Part shown: one piece after another, positions 17,010 through 25,429 of the stretch
Layout: every line of letters starts with the position of its first letter
Numbering within the stretch: the first letter of the stretch is position 1
Origin: Bacillota bacterium
GTDB taxonomy: Bacteria; Bacillota; Clostridia; Christensenellales; CAG-138
Assembly (NCBI GenBank): GCA_023395595.1
Contig: JAEWYO010000014.1
Span: 1 to 51,934 of the forward strand
Length of the DNA: 51,934 nucleotides
Reading direction: 5' to 3'
Position numbers and translations under genes: made by a program
The notes under the pieces: model-generated
The model's input: only the letters and a program-made list of their open reading frames with translations
Database searches by the model: none
What the model was told of the DNA's origin: nothing

Positions 17010-17411
17010 ATGGATAAACTCATGGATTATGGTTTGCAGGTTGCGGCGACGCTGCTCATCACACTCATTGGCGTTCTGGGCACCTATCTTTCACTTCAGG
17101 TTGGTAAGAACGCCAACCTTAAAAACATCAACGATGCGCAGAAAGAACTCATTCGTGCGGCGAAGATTACCGTTGGGGAGTTGCAGCAGACGTTAGTGTT
17201 GAACTGGAAGTCTACCAACGAGGACGGAAAACTCACAAGCATGGAGATTGCCCAGCTTCGTACAAAGTTGCTCGAAAAGACGGTTGAGAAGCTTTCCACA
17301 CCGGCTTATACGCTTCTGCAGGCGGCTTCCGTCGATGTGGAGGGGCTGATTCTCGGCGTTGGCGAGAGCTGGATTGAGCGCATCAAGCAACAGGCTGCAA
17401 CCGCGGAATAA
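17010..17411 (+). CDS. Holin of the LL-H type (Holin_LLH)
   Basis: A 133-residue protein with one N-terminal transmembrane helix (about 10-32), then an amphipathic, charged C-terminal domain. The pattern LITLIGVLGTYLSLQVGK, then two helices ending near GVGESWIERIKQ, matches phage holins of the LL-H superfamily. Such holins form membrane holes that let endolysin reach the wall. AAGGAG is 7 bases before ATG. It ends the endolysin transcript before a strong terminator. Confidence 0.8.
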   Translation: MDKLMDYGLQVAATLLITLIGVLGTYLSLQVGKNANLKNINDAQKELIRAAKITVGELQQTLVLNWKSTNEDGKLTSMEIAQLRTKLLEKTVEKLSTPAYTLLQAASVDVEGLILGVGESWIERIKQQAATAE

Positions 17412-17425
17412 CGCACACACGAAAA

Positions 17426-17464
17426 AGCCATGCCGCCTAAACAGGGCGGCATGGCTGCGTTTTT
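17426..17464. terminator. Bidirectional terminator between the lysis cassette and sfp
   Basis: A 12-13-bp perfect stem AGCCATGCCGCC / GGCGGCATGGCT with a 7-base loop; T-run on the plus side and, on the minus side, TTTTTC directly after the stem. Confidence 0.92.
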
Positions 17465-17485
17465 GTGGAGCGTGGTGTTGTTTGC

Positions 17486-18115
17486 TCAGAATTCCTTTAG
17501 AATTACGTGCGGGGAAACGTCGTCTTCAAGTGTGCAGACGCTCAGGCAATAGTCGGGGAACGCTGTCAGCCGTTCAAATCGATAATTCGTTTCGCCAAAA
17601 AATATTGCGGAAGATTCGTCGGAGGGTAAGATCGCAAAACTCGCGGGTGAGACCGAAAAGCCGGTACCTTCCGCCTTAAGATAGCTCTCTTTGAGCGTCC
17701 AAATGCGAAAAAAGTCCTTCTCGGGTTCCGGTGAATGCGCGAGATAGGCCCGCTCTTCGGGATGAAAAAAACGCTCTGCGATACGCTGCCAGTCCAGCGG
17801 ACGAAACCGTTCCAAATCGACACCGACGGTTTCCTTGGAGAGCGCGAGTACGGCATAGTCGCCTGCATGGGTGATGTTGAACGGCGAGTGATTCGCAAGC
17901 GCCGGTTTGCCGCGCCTACCGCGCTCAAACTGCGAATGGCTCGTCTGTTCGCCAAAAATAGCATATAACAACAATCCGGCGGCAAGCGTAAGCAGCCCGC
18001 TGCGCGAGTCGCCAAAGGCGCGCACGCGAGCCTGCCGCTCCTGATCTAAATGCGTGATCAACTCACCCGCACGTGGGGCAATCTGATGAATATTTGCGGC
18101 AAACAGTTCGACCAA
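17486..18115 (-). CDS. 4'-phosphopantetheinyl transferase (Sfp type)
   Basis: A 209-residue cytosolic enzyme that moves phosphopantetheine from CoA to a Ser on carrier proteins. The two conserved blocks are VGVDLE (Asp100, Glu102; magnesium ligands) and FRIWTLKESYLKAEGTG (Glu143 and the CoA-contact Lys), with NITHAGDY ahead of them. Length about 210 fits the Sfp/AcpT group. It lies 22 bases after the MATE gene on the same strand. No peptide or polyketide synthase gene lies in this window, so the partner carrier protein is elsewhere. Confidence 0.9.
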   Translation of the reverse strand: MVELFAANIHQIAPRAGELITHLDQERQARVRAFGDSRSGLLTLAAGLLLYAIFGEQTSHSQFERGRRGKPALANHSPFNITHAGDYAVLALSKETVGVDLERFRPLDWQRIAERFFHPEERAYLAHSPEPEKDFFRIWTLKESYLKAEGTGFSVSPASFAILPSDESSAIFFGETNYRFERLTAFPDYCLSVCTLEDDVSPHVILKEF

Positions 18116-18137
18116 AGCGAATTCCTCTCAAAAAAGT

Positions 18138-19499
18138 TTATGTGCGAAGCACCGTTTTGGTTTTCCATTTTCCACCGCGATAACGGAAAAAGAAGAACAC
18201 GGAGCGCACGACCCAATCGATCATCATGCAATACCAAACGCCTTCGAGCCCAAAGTGGAACTGCTTGATGAGCAGATAACTCAACCCAAAGCGGACGATC
18301 CACATCGAGGCAGCGGAGACGATCATCGTATAGCGCGCGTCTCCGGCGGCGCGTAGCACATTTGGAAACGCGAACGACAGCGGCCAGATGAGGCAGCAGG
18401 AGATCGCAAGGCTCGGCAATACCTGATAGGCAATCTCGGAGGCATCCGGGCTAAGCGAAAACCAGCCGACCACTTGTTTGGAGAAGAGCAGAATTGGCAG
18501 ATTGACGGCAATCATCGAAGCAAACGTGATCCACAAGAGCTTCTTTGCATACTCTACAGCTTGGGTATAGTCTCCCGCGCCGACACACTGCCCGACAACG
18601 GTTAGAATCGCGAGGCTCATACCCATGCCGGGTACGATGGTAATATTGAAAATGCTGCCTATGATGGCGTTCGCTGCAATCGCAGAGGTGCCAAGCCACG
18701 CAACCAGCGTCTGCACCAGAAGCTTGCCGAAGTTGAACATCCCGTTCTCCAGACCGTTTGGCACGCCGATGGAAAGGATGCTCTGCACCATGTTCTTTTC
18801 AAACCGAACAGGAAACAGGTTTTGCAGATAGATCACATTACTCTTACTCCGAATGAGCAGAAGCATCATCAGTGCCGCTACTGCGCGGGCAACAGCGGTT
18901 GCAATGCTCACACCGAGAACGCCAAGATGCAGTCCATAGAGCAGCAAGGCATTGAGCGAGATATTCACGACGTTCATCACCAGAGACACATAGAGTGAGA
19001 TGCGAGAATTACCCATCGCGCGAAACAGCGCGGCGCAGGCATTGTACAGCGCAAGAAACGGAAAGGAAATGGCGCTGAAGATCAAATAGACACGCGCGCT
19101 TTCAGCAACGGCATAATCCACTGTGCCAAAGATGAGGTGAATGAAAAACTGCGGAGATGCGAGCAGCACAGCGCCGATCACGATGGAAAAAATCATCGAA
19201 ATATAGACGAGCTGCTTGGCGGAGATCCGCGCATTCTCCGGCTGTTGCCGGCCGATGTATTGCGCGCAAACAACAGCACCGCCCGTACAGAGGGCAGAGA
19301 GAATGCTGATGATCAGCACATTAAGCGAATCGACCAAAGACACGCCGGAAACAGCCGCCTCGCCGACACTGGTGATCATGACGACAGCAGCAAGGCCAAC
19401 CGTCATGGCCAGCAGTTGCTCTAAGATGAGCGGAATGATGAGCTGGCGAAGCGCAGCATTTGTAAACATCGGTTGCGATGCAGCCGGTTTTGTTCCCAT
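18138..19499 (-). CDS. MATE-family multidrug/sodium antiporter
   Basis: A 453-residue membrane protein with about 12 helices in two related halves. Typical MATE text includes VSLVDSLNVLIIS, GGAVVCAQYIG with the GA.VV..QY block, FPFLALYNACAALFRAMGNSR, and SVGVPNGLENG-like SIGVPNGLENGMF at the start of the second half. Such pumps export drugs or metabolites using sodium or protons. It starts 54 bases after darA and is followed by sfp after 22 bases, so all three may be one transcript. Substrate not readable. Confidence 0.92.
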   Translation of the reverse strand: MGTKPAASQPMFTNAALRQLIIPLILEQLLAMTVGLAAVVMITSVGEAAVSGVSLVDSLNVLIISILSALCTGGAVVCAQYIGRQQPENARISAKQLVYISMIFSIVIGAVLLASPQFFIHLIFGTVDYAVAESARVYLIFSAISFPFLALYNACAALFRAMGNSRISLYVSLVMNVVNISLNALLLYGLHLGVLGVSIATAVARAVAALMMLLLIRSKSNVIYLQNLFPVRFEKNMVQSILSIGVPNGLENGMFNFGKLLVQTLVAWLGTSAIAANAIIGSIFNITIVPGMGMSLAILTVVGQCVGAGDYTQAVEYAKKLLWITFASMIAVNLPILLFSKQVVGWFSLSPDASEIAYQVLPSLAISCCLIWPLSFAFPNVLRAAGDARYTMIVSAASMWIVRFGLSYLLIKQFHFGLEGVWYCMMIDWVVRSVFFFFRYRGGKWKTKTVLRT

Positions 19500-19552
19500 A
19501 GAAAACCGTTTCTAGTGTTATGAAATTTCAGGAGAATCAGATGGCGGCCTAC

Positions 19553-19879
19553 TTAGTATTTGAATGTTTGCGCAACATCCAGCACAAACACGGTTGCGCC
19601 ACCAACAGTGACGCTCATAGGCATCGCCGCGCTGTCGATGTTGTGCGGAATACCGGAAGCCGGAACGGTCACGACCGTTCTGCGACGGGAGTGTTCGTTG
19701 ATGATGGCGAGTGTTTCGTCGAGCCGATCCGCGTCCACGCCGATCATGAGCGTTGTGTTTCCGCCGCGCAGAAACCCGCCGGTGCTCGCGATGCGTGTGA
19801 CGCTGATGTTCTTGTCGATCAACGCATAGGTCAGCGATTTTTGATCGTCGTTTTGAACGATGGCAAAGAGCAGTTTCAT
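19553..19879 (-). CDS. darA: Cyclic-di-AMP receptor DarA (PII-like, DUF970)
   Basis: A 108-residue PII-like protein that binds c-di-AMP as a trimer. Family markers are MKLLFAIVQNDD at the start, SVTRIASTGGFLRGGNTTLM (the long loop contacting the dinucleotide) and GGATVFVLDV at the end. GGAGGG precedes ATG by 8 bases on the minus strand. In many Firmicutes the gene sits beside tmk and recombination genes, but here it lies next to a MATE pump. It does not act on DNA by itself; its downstream targets are largely unknown. Confidence 0.93.
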   Translation of the reverse strand: MKLLFAIVQNDDQKSLTYALIDKNISVTRIASTGGFLRGGNTTLMIGVDADRLDETLAIINEHSRRRTVVTVPASGIPHNIDSAAMPMSVTVGGATVFVLDVAQTFKY

Positions 19880-19938
19880 GGTGTTGTTCCCTCCAATCGT
19901 TTGGTGAAATCCGCAATACAGCAGTCATCCTGTGCTTA

Positions 19939-19944
19939 TAGTAT
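19939..19944 (-). promoter_or_regulatory. Extended -10 promoter of darA
   Basis: Minus-strand TGGTATACT, with a weak -35 TTTTCG 17 bases upstream; start of transcription about 53 bases before the darA start. The rest of 19880-20157 shows nothing I can name. Confidence 0.55.
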
Positions 19945-20157
19945 ACCACAGGTGAGCAATTGCGAAAACAGCGACTGGAAGGAGCGGGCGAACCAATCCT
20001 GTTCGGATCGTGAGTCGGCTCTATGATCAGTAGACAGGGATTTTCATGTTATCCCGTTGAACTTTCATGCGATTTGTGAGAACATATGCAAAGAGAGAAT
20101 GTTTTATTGTGTGTTTCTTCGCAGAAATGCGCGGATTGACGCAGAGGGGGACGGCAC

Positions 20158-20439
20158 ATGTCGCAAGGAATTGAACGATTCTTGGATGAAGAAGGACGCC
20201 TCAAACAATGGCCAGCCAAGCAAGGACCGCGCGAAGAGGTATTTGCCTATCTGGCAGAGAAGTTTGAGATCGGACGCGATTATACAGAGCATGAAGTGAA
20301 CGCGATTCTTGCCTCCTGGCATACGTTTGGCGATCTGTTCATTCTCCGCCGTGGAATGATTGAAAGCGAGTGGCTCCTGCGTATGCGGGATGGCAGCCGA
20401 TACTGGAGAAACCCGGAGAAGAAAGGGGACGCACAATGA
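20158..20439 (+). CDS. DUF2087 protein
   Basis: A 93-residue soluble protein matching DUF2087: FLDEEGRLKQWPAKQGPRE, then YLAEKFEIGRDYTEHEVNAI and a LRRGMIESEWLLRMRDGSRYW end. The domain is often found alone or at the end of DNA-binding regulators; no DNA-binding domain is present here. GAGGGGG lies 8 bases before ATG. Its stop overlaps the next start by 4 bases (ATGA), so the two are translationally coupled. Biochemical role unknown. Confidence 0.88.
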   Translation: MSQGIERFLDEEGRLKQWPAKQGPREEVFAYLAEKFEIGRDYTEHEVNAILASWHTFGDLFILRRGMIESEWLLRMRDGSRYWRNPEKKGDAQ

Positions 20440-20996
20440 CGTCTCTGCCAAACGGATACCGCGAGGTGCGGCGTGTAGACCTCATGCGAAATCGCAAAGA
20501 AGCGATTTTGATCAATCTACTGGCGCTTGTAATTGCCGGTGGAGTGGGCGTGATCGGTTTCTTGATTTGCCCGCCGTTTTCCGAGATTCAAATCGGGATT
20601 CAAACTGCTATCCGACTACTGATCACGACCATTGGCGTTATCGTCTACATGGTTTTGCACGAGCTGATTCACGGCGTGTTCATGAAGGCGTTTTCGGGTT
20701 TAAAGCCGCGTTACGGGTTCACGGGGCTGTATGCCTTTGCGGGCAGCAGCGCGCTGTTTGACCGCACACAATATCTCATCATCGCATTTGCGCCGGTGGT
20801 GGTATTGGGGCTTGTCCTTGCCGTGCTCACTGCCGCGTTCTATGAAACGGCATTCTGGGATTTGTACATCATTCAAATCGTCAATCTTTCCGGCGCAGCA
20901 GGCGATTTTTATGTTGGTTGTTTGATTGCACGCTCCGGCAACGATATTCTGGTGCGTGATTCTGGAACGGACATGACGTTTTATTCTCGTAGATAA
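20436..20996 (+). CDS. DUF3267 membrane protein with HExxH-like motif
   Basis: A 186-residue membrane protein with four hydrophobic segments. The central helix carries VLHELIHGVFMK, an HExxH zinc motif that continues as HELIHG, typical of DUF3267. Such proteins resemble intramembrane metalloproteases of the site-2 type but are shorter; activity has not been shown as far as I know. It is coupled to the DUF2087 gene through the ATGA overlap. The start at 20436 is preferred over the earlier in-frame ATG at 20370 because of that coupling. Confidence 0.85.
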   Translation: MTSLPNGYREVRRVDLMRNRKEAILINLLALVIAGGVGVIGFLICPPFSEIQIGIQTAIRLLITTIGVIVYMVLHELIHGVFMKAFSGLKPRYGFTGLYAFAGSSALFDRTQYLIIAFAPVVVLGLVLAVLTAAFYETAFWDLYIIQIVNLSGAAGDFYVGCLIARSGNDILVRDSGTDMTFYSRR

Positions 20997-21027
20997 TACT
21001 ACAGCAACTCAAATCAATGTGTATTGC

Positions 21028-21049
21028 ATGCCCTTCGGGGCATTTTTTT
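21028..21049 (+). terminator. Terminator after the DUF3267 gene
   Basis: ATGCCC-TTCG-GGGCAT tetraloop hairpin followed by seven T. Confidence 0.92.
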
Positions 21050-21132
21050 GCGTTATGAACGATAATAAAAACAAACAAGAACTGGAATACTGAAATCATG
21101 TCTGATAAGATACTATTGATTCGTGTTTGAAA

Positions 21133-21144
21133 GACCGATCGGTC
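21133..21144. promoter_or_regulatory. TetR-type operator-like palindrome
   Basis: Perfect 12-base palindrome GACCGATCGGTC, 27 bases before the start codon of the broken GT87-like gene. The shape matches operators of TetR-family repressors. No TetR gene lies within the window. Confidence 0.5.
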
Positions 21145-21170
21145 AAGCTGGATAGGAGTACAGTTCCACG

Positions 21171-22346
21171 ATGAAAAAGGACCACTCTCAATTGATTCGA
21201 ATTCTGATAGGCTTTTTGATTGTACTTGTTGTAGTGTACATCTGTTTTTCATGCCTTCGAATCGGAACTGCGATCATTGGCATTGATTACGCAACCTTTT
21301 ATACGACCGGTCGGATGATACAAGCGGGAAACATCGACCAGATTTATTATATGGAGTCGCACCATGCTGCTCTGGAGAGCTTATTCGGGGAAATACCGTA
21401 TCTCCTGGAGTGGATCTAACCGCCGACGTTTTTACTCCCGATTGTGCCGCTGTCCTATCTTCCGTTTGACGTGTCTTTGGTAATATGGCTTGTGCTTTCG
21501 TTTGTTCCTGCAGCGCTTGCCGTCTATTTTCTGACTGAAAAAAACAAACTGGCACCGCTTTGCTTTCTGGCACTTCCCGGGACATTCCTCAACATACGAT
21601 GGGGACAAAACGGTTTTCTAACCGCGGCATTGTTTGGCTTTGGCGTATATTTCGTTGAATCAAATCCGATGTTGGCCGGGCTGATGTTCGGACTATTGAC
21701 GTTCAAGCCACAGATGGCAATACTTCCGTTTGCAATGCTATTCTTCGCCAAAAAATGGAAAGCGTTCGGCTGGTCGGCCTTCTTTGCGGCGGTGCTTGCT
21801 ATTCTAGCCGGGTTGATTTTCGGGTTTCAAACCTGGATCGATTTTTTCTCCACCGCCCCTGAGAACTCTCAATTACTCAGCGCAAGCTGGGGAGCGACCA
21901 AATGGGCAATTCCGACTCTGTCCACCGCGCTGCGCACCATGGGGCTTAGCGGATGGGGCTTGACGCTGATTCTGGCAGCGGTTACTGCCTTCTCAATCTA
22001 TTTGTGCGTTCGCGTATGGAATCAAACACAGAGGTTGTCTCTTCGCTTGATGGCGTTGGTGCTTTGTTTGTTTCTGTCGTTTCCGTATATTTCGCTGTAT
22101 GATTTTGCGATTCTTGGCGTGCCGTTTACGCTGCTTTTCTTTGAGAGAGTAAGTAATACAAAGCAGTCATTCTCTGCCGCTTTGCTGGGCTTACTTTGGG
22201 TGCTTCCGTTTGCATGCATTATAATTTCCTTGCAATTCAATCTTCAGCTTTGCCCGTTTGTATTGATGGGGTATCTGATTGCGGTTGTACAAAAGGCGAA
22301 TCAAAATACGGATGTGTTGACCATCCATCTTGGTATACAAGATTAA
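21171..22346 (+). pseudogene. GT87/DUF2029-type mannosyltransferase-like membrane protein, interrupted by one stop codon
   Basis: A frame of 391 codons with eight or more hydrophobic helices resembles DUF2029 (GT-C fold, polyprenol-phosphate-dependent glycosyltransferases): the first-loop acidic motif IDYATFYTTGRMI, then GQNGFLTAAL and GLMFGLLTFKPQM. Codon 83 (21417-21419) is TAA, exactly where the family has Tyr in a YPP motif; the text before and after reads LLEWI-stop-PPTFLLPIVPL. No frameshift is needed. A single TAT or TAC to TAA change explains it, or a sequencing error. A GTG at 21444 could restart translation but would lose the catalytic loop. Ribosome site ATAGGAG before the first ATG. 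Confidence 0.85.
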
Positions 22347-22359
22347 AAGAACGAGAAAG

Positions 22360-22399
22360 CGGCTGCCCTTCCGATGACCGGAACAGGGCAGCCGTTTTT
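22360..22399 (+). terminator. Terminator after the GT87-like gene
   Basis: Stem CGGCTGCCCT / AGGGCAGCCG, 15-base loop, five T. It also separates the convergent ATPase gene. Confidence 0.88.
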
Positions 22400-22412
22400 G
22401 TGTGCTGGCGTA

Positions 22413-25055
22413 TTACTTCTTCTTGCCTTTTTCGAGTGCACGTTGAATCGCTTTGACGATTTCAACCATCGGTATGATCAGGAACGCGAGAACGAGCGCA
22501 ATGCCGTATTCGAGGAAGCTGATGTGTTCGAAACTGAACGCGTCGGCAAGGAATGGTACATACAGCACCACGAGCGTGAGCACCAGCGAAAGGATCGCCG
22601 CACCCCAGAGGTACTTGTTTTGGCATTTGATCGAGAAGACGCTCTGTCGTTGGGAGCGCATGTTGAAGCTATGGAAAATCTCCGCCATGCTCAGCGTCAG
22701 GAATGCCATCGTTGTGCCGTCAGTGCTGTTGGCAATCGCCCATGCGCCGTTTTGAATGCGCTCTCCAATGAAGAACGCAGCCATAGTCAGCAGCGTCACA
22801 AAGAAACCCTGATACGCCACGTCAAACCCGACTCCACCGGCAAAAATGCCGTCTTTGGGATTGCGCGGCGGACGTTGCATCAGATTGCGTTCACAAGCCT
22901 CGGTACCCAGCGCAAGCGCGGGCAGAGAATCCGTGATTAGGTTGATCCAGAGCAGATGTACCGGCTTGAGAATTACAAAGCCAAGTAGCGTCGCAAAAAA
23001 GATACTCAGAACCTCGCTCATATTGGAAGAGAGCAGGAACTGGATCGATTTGCGGATGTTGTCGTAGATGCGCCGGCCTTCCTGAACCGCGCCAACGATG
23101 GTTGCGAAGTTGTCGTCCGCAAGCACCATGTCCGCGACGTTCTTGGTCACGTCGGTTCCTGTGATGCCCATGCCGATGCCGATATCCGCGCTCTTGATGC
23201 TTGGCGCGTCGTTGACGCCGTCACCCGTCATCGCGGTGATGTAGCCCTTCTTACGCCAGGCGTTCACGATGCGCACCTTGTGCTCCGGTTGCACGCGGGC
23301 GTAGACATGATACTGTTCAACGCTCTGCTCAAAGGTGGCATCGTCAATCTCGTCGAGCTGAGCGCCAGTGATGGCTTCAGACGCATCGCTAATAATGCCG
23401 AGCGTGAGCGCAATGGCTGCCGCCGTGTCGCGATGATCGCCCGTGATCATTATCGGGCGAATACCGGCAGAGCGGCACTGCGAAATCGCGCCGATCACCT
23501 CCGGCCGGACGGGGTCGATCATACCGACAAGACCCAGGAAGATCAGCTCGGATTCGAGCGCGACGGGGGAGTTGTTCGCGGGCTTTGCGTCGTAAAGACG
23601 CATCGAACCTGCCAGCACGCGGAGCGCTTTGTCTGCCATTGCTTTGTTGGCAGACAGAATTTCCGCGCGCACATCGTTCGTCAGCGGGTGTGCCTTGCCG
23701 TCTTTCCAATAGAACGAGCATTTCTTGAGCACTTCGTCCGGTGCGCCTTTGGTATACTGAACGAAGCCATCCGGCGTTTGGTGCACGGTGGACATCATCT
23801 TGCGTACACTGTCAAACGGAGCTTCATCAACGCGCGGTTGGGCGGACTTTAGTGCGGGCTTGGGCAATTCTTTCTTGAAGGCAAAATTGACCAGAGCGCA
23901 TTCCGTCGGCTCTCCGGTGGCGTTGTTGCTTTCGTCTAGCTCCGCGTCGCTGCACAGTGCCATTGCTGTTGCAAGCAGACGAACATCGTCTGCATAATCT
24001 TCCACGACAGTCATCTTGTTTTGCGTGAGCGTGCCGGTCTTGTCCGAGCAGATGATCTGCGCGCAGCCGAGCGTCTCTACCGCCGTGAGCCTGCGGATGA
24101 TCGCGTTGTGACGGCTCATGTTGGTCACGCCAATGGAGAGCACGATGGTGACGACTGCGGCGAGTCCTTCCGGAATCGCGGCGACAGCGAGCGAAACCGC
24201 AATCAGGAATGAATCGAGGATATAGCGCTCACCTGTGCCGTGGAAACGAAGAATGTTGACCCCGAAGATCACCACGCAGATGCCGAGCACGAGCCACGTG
24301 AGTATCTTGGAAAGCTGTGAGAGTTTGATTTGAAGCGGGGTTTGACTGTCCTCCGCCTTGGATAGTGCGTCGGCAATCTTGCCCATTTCCGTCTGCATAC
24401 CAATCGCGGTGACGACCGCTTTGCCGCGGCCGTAGACGACGGTACTGCCCATGTAGACCATGTTCTTGCGATCACCCAGCGGAATATCTTTCGCCGTGCC
24501 GAGTGAGAGCGCCTCGATTGCCTTGCTGACAGGCACGCTTTCCCCGGTGAGCGCTGCTTCCTCGATCTGCAAACTTGCGCTTTCCAGAATTCTTCCGTCC
24601 GCAGGAACCGCATCGCCCGCCTCTAGCAGGACGACATCGCCGACGACAAGTTCTTCTGTTTTCACGCGGAGGATATGCCCGTCGCGCAGCACTCGGCAGG
24701 TGGCGGCAGCCATTTTTTGCAGTGCTTCTATGGCTTTTTCCGCCTTGCTCTCTTGCAATACGCCAAGCACCGCGTTGATGAGCACAACCGCAAGAATGAT
24801 GATCACATCCGCAAAGCTCTCGCCCTCAATTGCCGCCGTGACGCCGGAAACGAGCGCAGCTGCGAGCAGGATGAGGATCATCGGGTCTTTCATTTGCTGA
24901 AAAAAGCGGACGATGAGCGGCGTCTTTTTGCCTTCGGCGAGTTTATTCGGGCCGTTTTGATCCAAGCGCTTTTGCGCCTCCGCGCTGGAAAGCCCGTTTT
25001 CCTCAGAGGATACGGAGCGTAGCGCGGATGTTAAATCGAGTAGATACTGCTGCAT
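22413..25055 (-). CDS. P2-type ATPase for calcium/manganese export
   Basis: An 880-residue P-type ATPase. It has the N-terminal cation-ATPase domain, the actuator motif LTGES, the phosphorylation site DKTGTLT (about residue 336) and the hinge GDGVNDAP (about residue 610). The SERCA metal ligands are kept: PEGL in M4, SSNMSEV in M5, and INLITD in M6. The protein therefore looks able to carry calcium. It lies behind a yybP-ykoY manganese riboswitch, as do several bacterial Mn-exporting ATPases of this class, so manganese export is the likelier physiological role. The Ca/Mn preference cannot be settled from sequence. Confidence 0.92.
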   Translation of the reverse strand: MQQYLLDLTSALRSVSSEENGLSSAEAQKRLDQNGPNKLAEGKKTPLIVRFFQQMKDPMILILLAAALVSGVTAAIEGESFADVIIILAVVLINAVLGVLQESKAEKAIEALQKMAAATCRVLRDGHILRVKTEELVVGDVVLLEAGDAVPADGRILESASLQIEEAALTGESVPVSKAIEALSLGTAKDIPLGDRKNMVYMGSTVVYGRGKAVVTAIGMQTEMGKIADALSKAEDSQTPLQIKLSQLSKILTWLVLGICVVIFGVNILRFHGTGERYILDSFLIAVSLAVAAIPEGLAAVVTIVLSIGVTNMSRHNAIIRRLTAVETLGCAQIICSDKTGTLTQNKMTVVEDYADDVRLLATAMALCSDAELDESNNATGEPTECALVNFAFKKELPKPALKSAQPRVDEAPFDSVRKMMSTVHQTPDGFVQYTKGAPDEVLKKCSFYWKDGKAHPLTNDVRAEILSANKAMADKALRVLAGSMRLYDAKPANNSPVALESELIFLGLVGMIDPVRPEVIGAISQCRSAGIRPIMITGDHRDTAAAIALTLGIISDASEAITGAQLDEIDDATFEQSVEQYHVYARVQPEHKVRIVNAWRKKGYITAMTGDGVNDAPSIKSADIGIGMGITGTDVTKNVADMVLADDNFATIVGAVQEGRRIYDNIRKSIQFLLSSNMSEVLSIFFATLLGFVILKPVHLLWINLITDSLPALALGTEACERNLMQRPPRNPKDGIFAGGVGFDVAYQGFFVTLLTMAAFFIGERIQNGAWAIANSTDGTTMAFLTLSMAEIFHSFNMRSQRQSVFSIKCQNKYLWGAAILSLVLTLVVLYVPFLADAFSFEHISFLEYGIALVLAFLIIPMVEIVKAIQRALEKGKKK

Positions 25056-25120
25056 AGAATCGTGTCCTTTCGTGTTTCTTACGGGATGATTGACCCGAAG
25101 CGGAGCATGCCGAGGAAAAG

Positions 25121-25160
25121 AAAAAACCCATGTACGGCAAACACGCTGTCGTACATGAGT
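25121..25160 (-). terminator. Riboswitch-controlled terminator before the ATPase
   Basis: Minus-strand stem ACTCATGTACG / CGTACATGGGT (one wobble) with a 13-base loop and T-run TTTTTTC. Its 5' strand contains the CTCAT that closes helix P1 of the aptamer, so the two structures exclude each other. Confidence 0.85.
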
Positions 25161-25252
25161 CTCGCTATTTCATCCAAGCCAGACGCGGCTTCGCGTCGTG
25201 CTACCATGTTGACTTGGAACGCGGCATTGCGCCGTGCCAACTACTCCCTCAC
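25155..25252 (-). promoter_or_regulatory. yybP-ykoY manganese riboswitch
   Basis: Read on the minus strand, the aptamer has the conserved L1 block GGGAGTAG, the junction AAGTCAACATGGT and the L3 block GATGAAATAGCGAGAC. Helix P1 is GTGAG (25248-25252) with CTCAT (25155-25159). Members of this class bind Mn2+ between L1 and L3. Here binding would hold the P1 strand and prevent the overlapping terminator, giving an ON switch for the ATPase when manganese is high. Confidence 0.88.
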
Positions 25253-25261
25253 GCAATTCTT

Positions 25262-25289
25262 ATTATAACAAATGAGGGATGGATTGCAA
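25262..25289 (-). promoter_or_regulatory. Promoter of the riboswitch-ATPase transcript
   Basis: Minus strand: -35 TTGCAA (25284-25289), 16-base spacer, extended -10 TGTTATAAT (hexamer at 25262-25267), just upstream of the aptamer. Confidence 0.7.
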
Positions 25290-25355
25290 TGGTTGAGACC
25301 CAATCGTTCTTTCATCAAAACGCGAAAAAACGATGCACAGGCAACAGCGCTATGG

Positions 25356-25395
25356 TATACTGTCTGAATCATCTTGTGAATCGTATATGATTCAG
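25356..25395 (+). promoter_or_regulatory. Promoter and inverted repeat of the YfcC gene
   Basis: Extended -10 TGGTATACT (hexamer 25356-25361) is followed at the expected start of transcription by a perfect 9-bp inverted repeat, CTGAATCAT (25364-25372) and ATGATTCAG (25387-25395), with a 14-base spacer. It may be an operator or an RNA hairpin. Confidence 0.5.
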
Positions 25396-25429
25396 AATAA
25401 CTGTAAAACAAACTGGCGGAGGATGGCAT

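Noticed and set aside
15526..17411. Remnant prophage
   Set aside because: Only lysis-type genes; no capsid, tail, integrase or attachment repeats seen on either side.
21444..22346. Separate intact membrane gene starting at GTG 21444
   Set aside because: Same frame as the upstream part, no ribosome site, and it would lack the N-terminal catalytic loop; one broken gene is simpler.
25155..25252. M-box (magnesium) riboswitch before the ATPase
   Set aside because: Conserved blocks GGGAGTAG and GCGAGAC match yybP-ykoY instead.
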